From assembly GCA_046047615.1 (NCBI GenBank), contig JBJOHO010000083.1, forward strand, positions 62,001 through 126,000: a stretch of DNA of 64,000 bases, written 5' to 3'. Position 1 is the first letter of the stretch. Each line of letters starts with the position of its first letter. Both the position numbers and the translations under genes were made by a program. Source of the DNA: ZC4RG30 sp046047615. GTDB taxonomy: Bacteria; Pseudomonadota; Gammaproteobacteria; Steroidobacterales; Steroidobacteraceae. The notes under the pieces are model-generated. The model was given only the letters and a program-made list of their open reading frames with translations, was not told the DNA's origin and searched no databases. Positions 1-8,070 of the stretch are shown in pieces.

Positions 1-1
1 G

Positions 2-49
2 CTACCCGACGGGATCACGCCGATCCTGACCCTCCTGCAACCGGCCTGA
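2..49 (+). CDS. C-terminal end of an unidentified upstream protein (partial)
   Basis: An open frame enters from the left edge and ends at TGA 47-49. The 15 visible residues, LPDGITPILTLLQPA, look like a hydrophobic protein tail. It is followed 26 bp later by the DUF465 gene on the same strand, so the two could share a transcript. There is too little sequence to name a family, and chance is not excluded. Confidence 0.35.
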   Translation, partial: LPDGITPILTLLQPA

Positions 50-75
50 GCGGTTGCGTCACCCGGATACCCGTC

Positions 76-303
76 ATGCAGGACCCGCCCGGGGATGAAA
101 ATGACATCGAACTGCTGCGCAGCCACGAACGCCTGCGCCAGTTGCGCATCGAACATCGCGACCTCGACCAGATCATCGAGCGGCTGGTGCTCGACCTGAC
201 CAGCGACGAGATGCAGATACGCCGCCTCAAGAAGCGCAAGCTGATGCTCAAGGACCAGATACAGCGCCTCGAAAGCCGTCTCATCCCCGACCTCAACGCC
301 TGA
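76..303 (+). CDS. DUF465 / YdcH-family small coiled-coil protein
   Basis: A 75-residue charged, helical protein. It shows the DUF465 pattern: a region rich in EHRDLDQ-type residues, then a basic LKKRKLMLKDQI segment at about residues 50-62, then a short tail. Family members are short antiparallel helical hairpins of unknown function, widespread in proteobacteria. The ATG at 76 gives the usual length. The mscS-type gene starts 7 bp after its stop, so the two are probably co-transcribed. Family identity is good; role is unknown. Confidence 0.8.
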   Translation: MQDPPGDENDIELLRSHERLRQLRIEHRDLDQIIERLVLDLTSDEMQIRRLKKRKLMLKDQIQRLESRLIPDLNA

Positions 304-310
304 GGCTGCC

Positions 311-1408
311 GTGAAGGACTCCTTCGACCTGCTGCACCACCTGCCGCCGGCCCATACGTCCGCCGGGCTGCTGAGCCTCGCTGCCGTGATCGCGGGCACC
401 CTGCTGACCGTACGCCTCGCGCTGTTGCTGCTGGAGCGGCTTGCCGGCGGTGCGCCGGCGACGTGGCTGGGGCGCCGTGCCTGGCGGATCACGCTGTTGC
501 TCTCCGCGCTGCTGGTGTCCACGCTGGTGGGCTGGTCGAGCTGGGTGGCTGACCACCTCGACCGCTTCGACCTCATCCCGGGCCGCACGGAGTTCACGCT
601 CTGGTCGCTGATCAAGGGACTGTTCGTCGTCACCCTGTTCGTGTTCGCGGCCAGCGTCCTGTCGCGCGCGATCGAACGCCGCGTAATGCGCGTGGAAGAG
701 CTGGCGCTCTCGACCCGCATTGGCATCGGCAAGTTCGCCTACTTCATCCTGATGACGCTGGGCGTGCTGGTGGGCGTCAATGCCGCCGGCGTCGATCTCA
801 CCGCACTCACCGTGCTGACGGGCGCGGTCGGCATCGGTCTGGGTTTCGGCCTGCAGGCCATCGCCAGCAATTTCGTCAGTGGCTTCGTGCTGCTGATGGA
901 CAAGTCCATCAAGCCAGGCGATGTGATCAGCTTCACCGGACACACCGGCACGAGCACCGAGAACTTCGGCTGGGTGCAGGAATTGCGCGGCCGCTACGTC
1001 GTGGTCCGCGACCGCGACGGCGTCGAGACCCTGGTCCCCAACCAGAACCTGATCACGAACCCGGTGATCAACTGGAGCTACTCCGACTGCCGGGTGCGCC
1101 TGCGCCTGCCGGTGCGCATCAGCTACCAGGACGACCCGGAACTGGCCCTCGGCGTGCTGATCGAGGCCGCCTACTGCAGCCCTCGGGTGTTGCACGATCC
1201 GGAGGCGGTCTCGCGCCTCATGCATTTCGGCGACCATGGCATCGAGCTGGAACTGCGCTTCTGGATCGCCGACCCGCAGAATGGCGTCAACAACATCCGC
1301 TCGGAAGTGAACCGCTCGATCTGGCAGCACTTCAAGCGCCATGGCATCACCATCCCGGTGGCCCAGCGCGACATCCGCATGGTCACCGTCAGGGGGGGTG
1401 GCGCGTGA
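311..1408 (+). CDS. MscS-family mechanosensitive ion channel
   Basis: A 365-residue inner-membrane channel of the small-conductance mechanosensitive family, which opens under membrane tension to release solutes on hypo-osmotic shock. Three N-terminal hydrophobic helices (about residues 15-40, 55-80 and 95-120) precede the pore-lining segment. That segment carries the Gly/Ala-rich VGIGLGFGLQ motif and the family hallmark FVSGFVLLMDKSIKPGD. A soluble beta and C-terminal domain follows. The start is GTG 311. The stop overlaps the next gene (arfB) by 4 bp in a GTGA junction, so translation is coupled. It is longer than E. coli MscS (286) because of the extra N-terminal helices. Confidence 0.9.
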   Translation: MKDSFDLLHHLPPAHTSAGLLSLAAVIAGTLLTVRLALLLLERLAGGAPATWLGRRAWRITLLLSALLVSTLVGWSSWVADHLDRFDLIPGRTEFTLWSLIKGLFVVTLFVFAASVLSRAIERRVMRVEELALSTRIGIGKFAYFILMTLGVLVGVNAAGVDLTALTVLTGAVGIGLGFGLQAIASNFVSGFVLLMDKSIKPGDVISFTGHTGTSTENFGWVQELRGRYVVVRDRDGVETLVPNQNLITNPVINWSYSDCRVRLRLPVRISYQDDPELALGVLIEAAYCSPRVLHDPEAVSRLMHFGDHGIELELRFWIADPQNGVNNIRSEVNRSIWQHFKRHGITIPVAQRDIRMVTVRGGGA

Positions 1409-1815
1409 AGCCATGGCCGGTCCCGGAGGGCGACCTGTCGCTGGAGTTCGTGCGTGGCGCAGGACCTGGCGGGCAGAACGTCAACAAGGTGGCCACCACG
1501 GCGCAGTTGCGCTTCGATGTGCGCGGCAACCGCACATTGCCGGAGGACGTGAAGACGCGGCTTCGGACCCTCGCGGGGCGTCGCCTGACCGACGACGACG
1601 CCATCCTCATCATCGCCCGCAACCACCGCACGCAGGAAGGCAACCGCCGCGAGGCACTCGGGCGCTTGCAGGCCCTGGTCGAGGCTGCTGCCGTCGCGCC
1701 GCGACCGCGCCGGCCGACGAGGCCCACGCGGGCCTCCCGCGAGAAGCGCCTGCAGGGCAAGGCGCGCGATGCCAGCGTCAAGCGCCTGCGGCGGGCACCG
1801 CGCAACGGCGACTGA
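1405..1815 (+). CDS. arfB: Alternative ribosome-rescue factor ArfB (peptidyl-tRNA hydrolase)
   Basis: A 136-residue rescue factor that enters the A site of ribosomes stalled on non-stop mRNA and hydrolyses peptidyl-tRNA. The catalytic GGQ is in GPGGQNVNKV at about residues 20-29. The C-terminal 40 residues are Arg/Lys/Pro-rich, as expected for the tail that occupies the mRNA channel. Length matches E. coli YaeJ/ArfB (140) and is too short for release factors RF1/RF2. GTG 1405 overlaps the end of the MscS-type gene by 4 bp. The downstream gene is convergent. Confidence 0.93.
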   Translation: MKPWPVPEGDLSLEFVRGAGPGGQNVNKVATTAQLRFDVRGNRTLPEDVKTRLRTLAGRRLTDDDAILIIARNHRTQEGNRREALGRLQALVEAAAVAPRPRRPTRPTRASREKRLQGKARDASVKRLRRAPRNGD

Positions 1816-1832
1816 GGTCGCCGACCCTCAGT
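1811..1832. terminator. Possible bidirectional terminator hairpin
   Basis: ACTGAGGTCG (1811-1820) can pair with CGACCCTCAGT (1822-1832), with one bulged C. It spans the two convergent stop codons of arfB and the sulfatase. No T-tract follows on either strand, so a terminator role is an inference from position and pairing. Confidence 0.35.
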
Positions 1833-3228
1833 AACGGTCCGCCAGCGTCTTCTGCGAGCGGTTGTCCCAGGTGGCGCTCTCCGGCGGATAGGGGATCATC
1901 TGCGCGTTCCACGCGTCCCACTCGGCACGCAATGCCGCGAACACGTCGGCATGCTTGTCCTTGAGGTTGCCCCGCTCCTGCGGATCGGCATCGACATCGA
2001 ACAGGAACTCGCCGCCATTGATGCGCAGGTACTTCCAGCGACCGCGACGCACGGCCGCCTGGCCGCCCGCGCCCTTGTAACGCCAGAACAGTGACCGCTC
2101 CTGGGCACGGCCCTCCAGCAGCGCCGGCAGCAGGCTGGCGCCGTCCACCGGCATGCGCTCACCGGCCGGCAGCCCGGCAAGCTCCATCCAGGTCGGCACC
2201 CAGTCCATGGTGATGGCGGCCTGCCCGGTGACAGCGCCGGCGGGCACCTTGCCCGGCCAGCGCACCAGCAGCGGCACGCGGATGCCGCCCTCGAGCAACT
2301 CGCCCTTCAGGCCGTTGTAGGGCCAGGTCTTGGAGAAACGCTCGCCGCCGTTGTCGGAGGTGAAGATGACCAGCGTGTTGTCGCGCTGGCCGCTGGCATC
2401 AAGGGCCGCCAGCAGGCGGGCCACGTTGCGGTCGAGCGATTCGACCATGGCGCGGTAGGTGGCGATGTTGCCGCCATCGAAGTGCAGCGCATTGCTCACG
2501 TCGGCCGAAAGCTTCTCGTCGCCCGGACCCTCCCAGGGCCAGTGCGGCGCGGTGAAGTGCATGCTGAGCATCCACGGCGCCGGCTCGCGCGACATGCGCA
2601 CGATCTCGCGGGCACCGCGGTCGGCCAGCACGTCGGTGAAATAGCCGCTCGCCGTGGTGGGCTCGTCGCCATCCCACAGGTCCTTGCCGGTCTCGCGCGG
2701 ATAGCCCGGGACATTGCGGCGGATGTCATGGCTGAAATAGTCGACGCCGCCGCCACGGATGCCCCAGAAACGGTCGTAGCCGTGCTTCAGCGGGCTGTAC
2801 TTCAGCGGCGAGCCGAGATGCCACTTGCCCACCAGCGAGGTCTGGTAGCCAGCCTTCTTCAGCATGCGCGGGAAGGTGGGCGTGCCGGGCTCCAGGCCAA
2901 GGTCCGCACCCCCCAGCGGCTCCTCGAGACCCAGGCGCAGCCGGCCCTGGTAACGGCCGGTGATCAGGCCGACGCGCGTCGGCGAGCAGATCGGCGCATT
3001 GGCATAGGCGTTGGTGAAACGCATGCCATCGCGCGCGAGGCTGTCGATGGCCGGCGTGGCGATGTCGTCGCGACCATAGCAGCCGATGTCGGCCCAGCCC
3101 ATGTCATCGACCATGATGTAGAGGATGTTCGGGCGCGGCGCGGCGCCGGCGGCACGCGCCAGCGGCGACAACAACCCGTATCCTGCTGCCGCAGCAGCAC
3201 CCGCCAGCATCGTGCGTCTGTCCATCAT
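1828..3228 (-). CDS. Exported sulfatase (arylsulfatase family, Cys type)
   Basis: A 466-residue sulfate-ester hydrolase. The N-terminus MMDRRTMLAGAAAAAG carries a twin-arginine motif and ends near LARAAGA, predicting Tat export to the periplasm. Metal-site DD lies in MVDDMGW. The nucleophile motif CSPTR (within PICSPTRVG) is the substrate for Cys-to-formylglycine conversion. Further active-site elements are VGKWHLG, the PHWPWEG His and TSDNGGE. The maturation enzyme FGE/SumF is not in this window. The substrate cannot be told from sequence. It has its own promoter upstream and stands alone. Confidence 0.9.
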   Translation of the reverse strand: MMDRRTMLAGAAAAAGYGLLSPLARAAGAAPRPNILYIMVDDMGWADIGCYGRDDIATPAIDSLARDGMRFTNAYANAPICSPTRVGLITGRYQGRLRLGLEEPLGGADLGLEPGTPTFPRMLKKAGYQTSLVGKWHLGSPLKYSPLKHGYDRFWGIRGGGVDYFSHDIRRNVPGYPRETGKDLWDGDEPTTASGYFTDVLADRGAREIVRMSREPAPWMLSMHFTAPHWPWEGPGDEKLSADVSNALHFDGGNIATYRAMVESLDRNVARLLAALDASGQRDNTLVIFTSDNGGERFSKTWPYNGLKGELLEGGIRVPLLVRWPGKVPAGAVTGQAAITMDWVPTWMELAGLPAGERMPVDGASLLPALLEGRAQERSLFWRYKGAGGQAAVRRGRWKYLRINGGEFLFDVDADPQERGNLKDKHADVFAALRAEWDAWNAQMIPYPPESATWDNRSQKTLADRY

Positions 3229-3254
3229 CCCCGTCCCCTGCTCTGGATCACCGC

Positions 3255-3283
3255 ACTATGCGCGAAGCGCCGGCGGCTGTCAG
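3255..3283 (-). promoter_or_regulatory. Predicted sigma70-type promoter of the sulfatase gene
   Basis: Read on the minus strand, CTGACA (3278-3283) is separated by exactly 17 nt from CATAGT (3255-3260). The first is a 5/6 match to TTGACA and the second a 4/6 match to TATAAT. The start codon at 3228 lies about 26 nt downstream of the -10. Confidence 0.6.
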
Positions 3284-3316
3284 GGGTGATGCAGACCCGG
3301 TTATTGCCCGCCGGCC

Positions 3317-5710
3317 TCAGGCCAGCATGCCGTGGCGCAGGTCCCGCGACAGCACCAACTGCGCGTCCTCGGCGATGCGGGCCAGCACTTCATCAAAGAC
3401 CAGCCTGCCATCGCCATCGGTACGCAGCACGCCACGCTTGCGCAGCAGGCCGATGAAGGCATCGGACAGGCCACGATCGAAGAACTCGGGGGCATAGTCA
3501 CCCGGACTGGTGGCCCGCGCGCGCGCCGCCTGCTCGCAAAGTTTCTGCAGTGCCGGCGGCGTGAGCACGCCGCTGCCGGCCGCCAGCAACTGGGCGATGG
3601 GCAGGTAATAACGTTCGATGACCTGGATCGTCGGCTGCGCCAGCAGGGCCAGCTGCAGCGCCTGCGGGGAGGTGGCGGCGGGCCGCTGCCATCGGCCCGC
3701 CCCGGCATCATGGACCAGCAGTCCCAACGCGGCCATGTCCTGCAGCATGTCGTCGACGACACCGGCGAGCTGGTCTTCCTCCCAACGCAGGAACAGCTCG
3801 TTGCGGATGTAGGGATAGATGCGCCAGGCGAGACGCTGGATGTCCTCGCTGCGCAAGGTGCTGTTGGCCACGAAACAGCACGCCAGCAGCGATGGCAGCG
3901 CGAACAGGTGCAGGACGTTGTTGCGGTAGTAGGTGAGCGCCGGCTCCTGGCCCGGGGCGATGGCGGTGCGCGGCGGACCACCGGCAGCGGCGTCCTCGCG
4001 CAGCAGCTGCAGGCCGGCACAGTAGTCGATGATCGCCGCGCCCTCGAGCGGCGTGACGGTCACGCGGTCCGAATAGGGGCGGCGGCGCAGCAGGCCCAGG
4101 CAGACGTCCAACTGTTCCTGCAGCTCAACGCGCGACAGCTGATGCCGCGGCGCCGCCAGCAGCACCAACCCGGCGAGGCTGACGGGCGTCACGGCGGCGG
4201 CGGCATTGATGTGTGACATCACGGTGCCTGCCAGGCGGTCGACGAGACCGCCGATCCACGGTGCGCGCCCCGGGTCCGGACCGGTCTGCGAGCGCCAGCC
4301 GGGCTCGAGCGCATCGAGGAGGCGCTGCAACGGGATGGGTTCGCCGAGGTTCACATGCACGCGGCCGAAGCGCTCGCGCAGGCGGCGCAGCGCCCGCAGC
4401 AATCCCAGGAAGCTTTCCTTTTCCTTGGGCTTGCCGGACAGCTCGTCGACGTAGCTGCCGATTTCCATGATGCGTTCGTAGCCGAAATAGACCGGCACGA
4501 ACACCACCGGACGGACCGGTGCACGCAGGAAGCTGCGCACCGTCATCGACAGCATGCCGGTCTTCGGGTGCAGCAGGCGGCCGGTGCGGCTGCGGCCCCC
4601 CTCGATGAAGTATTCGATCGAATGGCCACGGGCCATGATGGCCGCGAGGTAGCTGGTGAACACCACCGTGTACAACGCGTTGCCACGGAAACTGCGCCGG
4701 ATGAAGAACGCGCCGGCCTTGCGCAGGTAACGCCCGACGACCGGAATGTCGAGGTTGATGCCCGCCGCGATGTGGGGCAGCGCGAAGCCCTGCTTGTAGA
4801 TCGCGTAGGAGAGCAGGAGGTAGTCGAAGTGGCTGCGATGGCAGGGCACATAGACGATCTCGTTGCCGGGCGCGGCCTCGCGCAGCGTCTGCGCGTGCGC
4901 GAGCTCGACGCCGTCGTAGATCCGCGTCCACAGGCGCGTGAAGACGCGCTCGAGCACGTTCACCACGGCATGCGAATAGTTGGCGGAGATTTCCTCGAAC
5001 AGCGCCTTGGCCTGCTCCAGGCCACGGCGGCGGGACTGGCCCCGCTCCCGGTGTTCCTGCTCGACGACGGCACGCACGCCACGGCTGCGCAGCACCTGCG
5101 TGAGCAGCGTGCGCCGGTGGGACAGGTCAGGGCCGATGTGCGCGGCACGCGCCGCGGCGAACACGGCCTGCAGGTGGCGCTGCACGCGCCGGGCGACCAG
5201 GCCATCGGGCGCATCGCCGGCCAGCAACCCACGCAGCGACAGGCCATCGCCAAACTGCACCAGCGTGCTGCGCCCGTTGAGCAGCACCGTCATGAAGCGG
5301 CGCAGACGGCTCGCCAGTGCCCACTCGTCGGCCAGCAGCATCGGCCACCAGGCATTTTCCTTCTGCGGCGCCCGCCCCCAGTAGACCGCGACCGGCACCA
5401 GCAGCAGGTCATAGCCGGGTTCAGCCACGATCTTCTGCATCGCCGTCAACAGGACCGAGGGTGGCCTGCGATCCAGTCGCGTGCGCCAGAAACCGACCTG
5501 CCGCCCGAGTGCGAGCCAGTGACCACGGTCACCGGGATCCGGCCAACCGCCCCTCCGGCAGGCGCGCTCCAGCACCACCCGATCAGCAAGGCCATCACGC
5601 TCGAGGACGTAGCAGACGGCCGTTGGCGCGGCAGGCATCGCTGGGGCGGACTCGGGCCGCGCCGTGAAGCGCAACCAGGGCAGCAGGAGTCGACCCGTGA
5701 GCCGTTCCAT
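3317..5710 (-). CDS. plsB: Glycerol-3-phosphate 1-O-acyltransferase PlsB
   Basis: A 797-residue membrane-associated enzyme that acylates sn-glycerol-3-phosphate at position 1, the first step of phospholipid synthesis. Length is close to E. coli PlsB (807). Acyltransferase block I is CHRSHFDYLLLSY (HX4D, about residues 295-307). The phosphate-binding block is EGGRSRTGRLLHPK, and a later VFVPVYFGYERI block also fits the family. A long C-terminal regulatory half follows. It starts 12 bp after the alpha/beta-hydrolase gene and probably ends that operon. Confidence is very high because all acyltransferase motifs are in order. Confidence 0.97.
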   Translation of the reverse strand: MERLTGRLLLPWLRFTARPESAPAMPAAPTAVCYVLERDGLADRVVLERACRRGGWPDPGDRGHWLALGRQVGFWRTRLDRRPPSVLLTAMQKIVAEPGYDLLLVPVAVYWGRAPQKENAWWPMLLADEWALASRLRRFMTVLLNGRSTLVQFGDGLSLRGLLAGDAPDGLVARRVQRHLQAVFAAARAAHIGPDLSHRRTLLTQVLRSRGVRAVVEQEHRERGQSRRRGLEQAKALFEEISANYSHAVVNVLERVFTRLWTRIYDGVELAHAQTLREAAPGNEIVYVPCHRSHFDYLLLSYAIYKQGFALPHIAAGINLDIPVVGRYLRKAGAFFIRRSFRGNALYTVVFTSYLAAIMARGHSIEYFIEGGRSRTGRLLHPKTGMLSMTVRSFLRAPVRPVVFVPVYFGYERIMEIGSYVDELSGKPKEKESFLGLLRALRRLRERFGRVHVNLGEPIPLQRLLDALEPGWRSQTGPDPGRAPWIGGLVDRLAGTVMSHINAAAAVTPVSLAGLVLLAAPRHQLSRVELQEQLDVCLGLLRRRPYSDRVTVTPLEGAAIIDYCAGLQLLREDAAAGGPPRTAIAPGQEPALTYYRNNVLHLFALPSLLACCFVANSTLRSEDIQRLAWRIYPYIRNELFLRWEEDQLAGVVDDMLQDMAALGLLVHDAGAGRWQRPAATSPQALQLALLAQPTIQVIERYYLPIAQLLAAGSGVLTPPALQKLCEQAARARATSPGDYAPEFFDRGLSDAFIGLLRKRGVLRTDGDGRLVFDEVLARIAEDAQLVLSRDLRHGMLA

Positions 5711-5722
5711 GGCGTGTCGTCT

Positions 5723-6244
5723 TCAGTCCAGCGGCCGGGGCATGTCCAGCGCGACCAGGAAATACTCGAACAGGGTCTTGATCTCGCCCAACCGGGAGTG
5801 AAGACCATGGTCGCTGTCGAGCAGGTGGAGCGATGCCCGGTATTCCCGCGCAAAGCGGATGCTGTCCTCGAAGGGGATGACCTCGTCGTTCCAGCCGTGC
5901 ACGACCGTCGCGGGGCAATCAAGCAAGCGGGGCCGCGGCGGCGCAAGGCCCGGGCGGTAGAGGGCCGGCGCCATCAGGAACACGCCCTTGGCATGCAGCG
6001 TGGCCGCAGCCTGGACCGTGACGTAGCCCCCCAGGCTGGAGCCCACCAGCACCAGTTCGCCGGACAGTGCGTGACAGGCATCGACGAGACGCGTGACACG
6101 GTCTGCCGGCGCCTCGATGCCGCGGTAGTCGACCGACTCGACGGCATAGCCCTCGGCCCGGGCGGTATCTGCCAGCGCCGTGATCTTGGTGCCCCACGGA
6201 CCGCTTTCCTTGCCGTGGGAGAAGACGACGTGGCGAACCGTCAT
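5723..6244 (-). CDS. Small alpha/beta-hydrolase (YqiA-like esterase)
   Basis: A 173-residue cytoplasmic serine hydrolase. The oxyanion loop is FSHGKESG near residue 8, and the nucleophile elbow is GSSLGGY at about residues 67-73. The catalytic Asp is likely in WNDEVIP and the His in DSDHGLH. This is the compact fold of the YqiA/UPF0227 group. The substrate is unknown; carboxyl esters are inferred. Its ATG overlaps the stop of the 52-residue gene upstream by 4 bp, and plsB follows 12 bp later, suggesting a lipid or envelope setting. Confidence 0.8.
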   Translation of the reverse strand: MTVRHVVFSHGKESGPWGTKITALADTARAEGYAVESVDYRGIEAPADRVTRLVDACHALSGELVLVGSSLGGYVTVQAAATLHAKGVFLMAPALYRPGLAPPRPRLLDCPATVVHGWNDEVIPFEDSIRFAREYRASLHLLDSDHGLHSRLGEIKTLFEYFLVALDMPRPLD

Positions 6245-6399
6245 TGGCGGGCGGCGCCCCCGCCTCCGGCGGGCGGCGCGGGGGATGCCGGGGCCGGCGG
6301 CTGGCGCAGCCGCTGCTCGGCGTCGGCCGCCGCCTGGTCGTCACGCTTGCGCTGGATCTCGGCGAGCATCAGCTCGAGCCACTCGGTCAGCTTGTTCAT
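6241..6399 (-). CDS. 52-residue small protein, translationally coupled to the hydrolase
   Basis: A short frame running ATG 6397-6399 to TGA 6241-6243. The first 30 residues are amphipathic and charged (MNKLTEWLELMLAEIQRKRD...) and the last 20 are Pro/Ala/Gly-rich. Its stop overlaps the hydrolase ATG by 4 bp, as in the confirmed couplings nearby, and it starts 9 bp after the L,D-transpeptidase stop. A TATAGT hexamer (6408-6413) lies 8 nt upstream and includes the transpeptidase stop codon. I know no family. The coupled position and clean start support a real gene or a leader peptide. Confidence 0.6.
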   Translation of the reverse strand: MNKLTEWLELMLAEIQRKRDDQAAADAEQRLRQPPAPASPAPPAGGGGAARQ

Positions 6400-6408
6400 C
6401 GCCAGCGA

Positions 6409-7566
6409 CTATAACTTATTGGTCCCCTGCACAGGGTCGTCGGCCCCATCCCAGGTGGCTCCCTCCGGCACGCGGTTCTCCACCCGTGGCGCGGCAGCAA
6501 GCAACACCGGAATGTCGACCTGCGACTCGAACACCGGCAAGGGCAGCCCCCTCGCAGTTGCCACCCGACCCTGCAGCGCTGGCGCATCAAGCTGCCGCTG
6601 GCGGACCTTCAGCCATTTCTGCAGCTCCGGCGTGAGGGCCCTCTGCAGGCGTCGCAACGGGTCCTTGTCGACCTTGCGGTCGTCCTCCAGGTGCGGGAGG
6701 AACTGGACGTGCAGGACCTCGCCGCGCCGTCCGTAGACGACCGGCTGGTTGACCACGTGCACCGGCGTGCCGTTGGGGATGAGGCCGAACAGCTGTTCGA
6801 TGTCCTCGGGGTACATGCGGATGCAGCCGTGGCTGGAGCGCAGCCCCACCCCATAGGGCTTGTTGGTGCCATGGATGAGGTAGCTCGGCCAGCCGAGGGT
6901 GATCTTGTGGCGGCCGAGCGGATTGTCCGGACCCGCGGGCACGACGGCCGGGAGCACCTCGCCGTTTTCCAGATGCTCCTTGCGGATCGATGCCGGCGGC
7001 CGCCAGACCGGGTCCTTCTGCTTCGACACCGTGCGCGTACTGCCCAGCGGCGTCGACCAGCCGACCCGGCCGATGCCGATGGGATGCGTGTAAACCAGCT
7101 GCTTTTCGCCAGGCTGCCGGGCGACGCGCTTGCCGTTGACGATCTTCGGCGGGAAATAGAACACGCGCAACGCCGCCAGGTTCACCACCAGGCCCTCGCG
7201 CGGCGCCTGCGGCAGGACGAACTGCGTCGGCACGAGGATCTCGCGGCCCGCACCCGGCAACCATGGGTCGATCCCGGGATTGGCGCGGACGATCTCTTCA
7301 TAGCCGACGTTGAAGCGGCGCGCGATGTCCGGAAGGGTGTCTTCCGGACCGGTCACGGTCACCTGCAGGTCGCCGATGACCTCATCCACGGCCGGATCGA
7401 TCTCGAAGCGGTGGTTGGCCACGGGCGGCAGGGCCTTGGGCAGCGGCGGAGGAACGGCCTCGGCCTCGGGCGGCGGCGCCTGCACGACCGGCTCCATCAC
7501 GGAGCAGCCCGCCACGGCCAGCAGCAACAGCGGCGCCAGGCGCCAGAGCGTCTTGTTGGGCATCAT
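6409..7566 (-). CDS. L,D-transpeptidase lipoprotein (LysM-like plus YkuD domain)
   Basis: A 385-residue envelope enzyme that forms or rearranges meso-Dap crosslinks in peptidoglycan, or anchors proteins to it. A lipobox (LAVAGC, Cys21) and a Pro-rich linker precede a LysM-like module at about residues 68-113. The YkuD catalytic domain shows HGTN (His232) and SHGCIR with nucleophile Cys248. A C-terminal tail of over 100 residues follows, as in ErfK/YbiS relatives. The ATG pair at 7561-7566 is chosen because the lipoprotein signal begins there; GAGG in the preceding stop region serves as ribosome site. Longer in-frame extension upstream lies inside the TPM gene and is rejected. Confidence 0.92.
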   Translation of the reverse strand: MMPNKTLWRLAPLLLLAVAGCSVMEPVVQAPPPEAEAVPPPLPKALPPVANHRFEIDPAVDEVIGDLQVTVTGPEDTLPDIARRFNVGYEEIVRANPGIDPWLPGAGREILVPTQFVLPQAPREGLVVNLAALRVFYFPPKIVNGKRVARQPGEKQLVYTHPIGIGRVGWSTPLGSTRTVSKQKDPVWRPPASIRKEHLENGEVLPAVVPAGPDNPLGRHKITLGWPSYLIHGTNKPYGVGLRSSHGCIRMYPEDIEQLFGLIPNGTPVHVVNQPVVYGRRGEVLHVQFLPHLEDDRKVDKDPLRRLQRALTPELQKWLKVRQRQLDAPALQGRVATARGLPLPVFESQVDIPVLLAAAPRVENRVPEGATWDGADDPVQGTNKL

Positions 7567-7573
7567 CCCCACC

Positions 7574-8068
7574 TCAGAGCAGGACCGGCTGGTCCGGCAA
7601 CTCGTTGCTGCGCGCACCAACCACCGGAAAATGGCGCCGGAGCAGTCCGGACACACGTTCGACGGCACACAAGGCGCCATCCCGATAGCGTCCTGACTGG
7701 CAGGCCGCCCGAACCTCGGCGCAGATGGCGTCCCAGTCCGCCTGCGGCACCCGCTTCGCGATGCCACGGTCGGCCACGATCTCCACCGCATGCTCGGCGA
7801 ACAGCAGGTAGACCAGCACGCCGCAGTTGTCCTCCGTGTCCCAGATACGCAACTGCGCGAACACCTGCAGGGCCCGCTCACGCGCACCCAGGCCCGCGGC
7901 AATCGCGACCGGATCAAGCGCATTCTCGATCACCAGGCGCAATTCGCCCCGATGTTCCCGCTCGGTGGTGGTGATGGCGCGGCCGATGTCGTCCAGTGCC
8001 GCCCGTGGCAGATGCCGGCGCACGCGCCACTCGGGCCAGCAGAGATGCCGCAGCAGACGTCCCAGCAT
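7574..8068 (-). CDS. TPM-domain protein (short, YgcG/DUF477-type)
   Basis: About 164 residues. The start region MLGRLLRHLCWPEWRVRRH matches the usual N-terminus of the short TPM-domain proteins that follow lemA, then comes the domain with ELRLVIENAL and NCGVLVYLLFAEHAVEIVAD. There is no signal peptide or obvious membrane helix. TPM domains are often called phosphatase-like, but function is not established for this subgroup. ATG 8068 is chosen by family fit; a GTG at 8074 would give a 4-bp GTGA overlap with the preceding TPM gene. It belongs to the LemA-TPM-TPM set. Confidence 0.82.
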   Translation of the reverse strand: MLGRLLRHLCWPEWRVRRHLPRAALDDIGRAITTTEREHRGELRLVIENALDPVAIAAGLGARERALQVFAQLRIWDTEDNCGVLVYLLFAEHAVEIVADRGIAKRVPQADWDAICAEVRAACQSGRYRDGALCAVERVSGLLRRHFPVVGARSNELPDQPVLL

Positions 8069-8070
8069 GC

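Noticed and set aside
4355..6736. A 793-residue open frame on the plus strand opposite plsB and the hydrolase
   Set aside because: It lies wholly antisense to genes with clear catalytic motifs, is rich in Gln/His/Arg/Ala as expected for a reverse-strand frame in GC-rich DNA, and has no recognisable domain.
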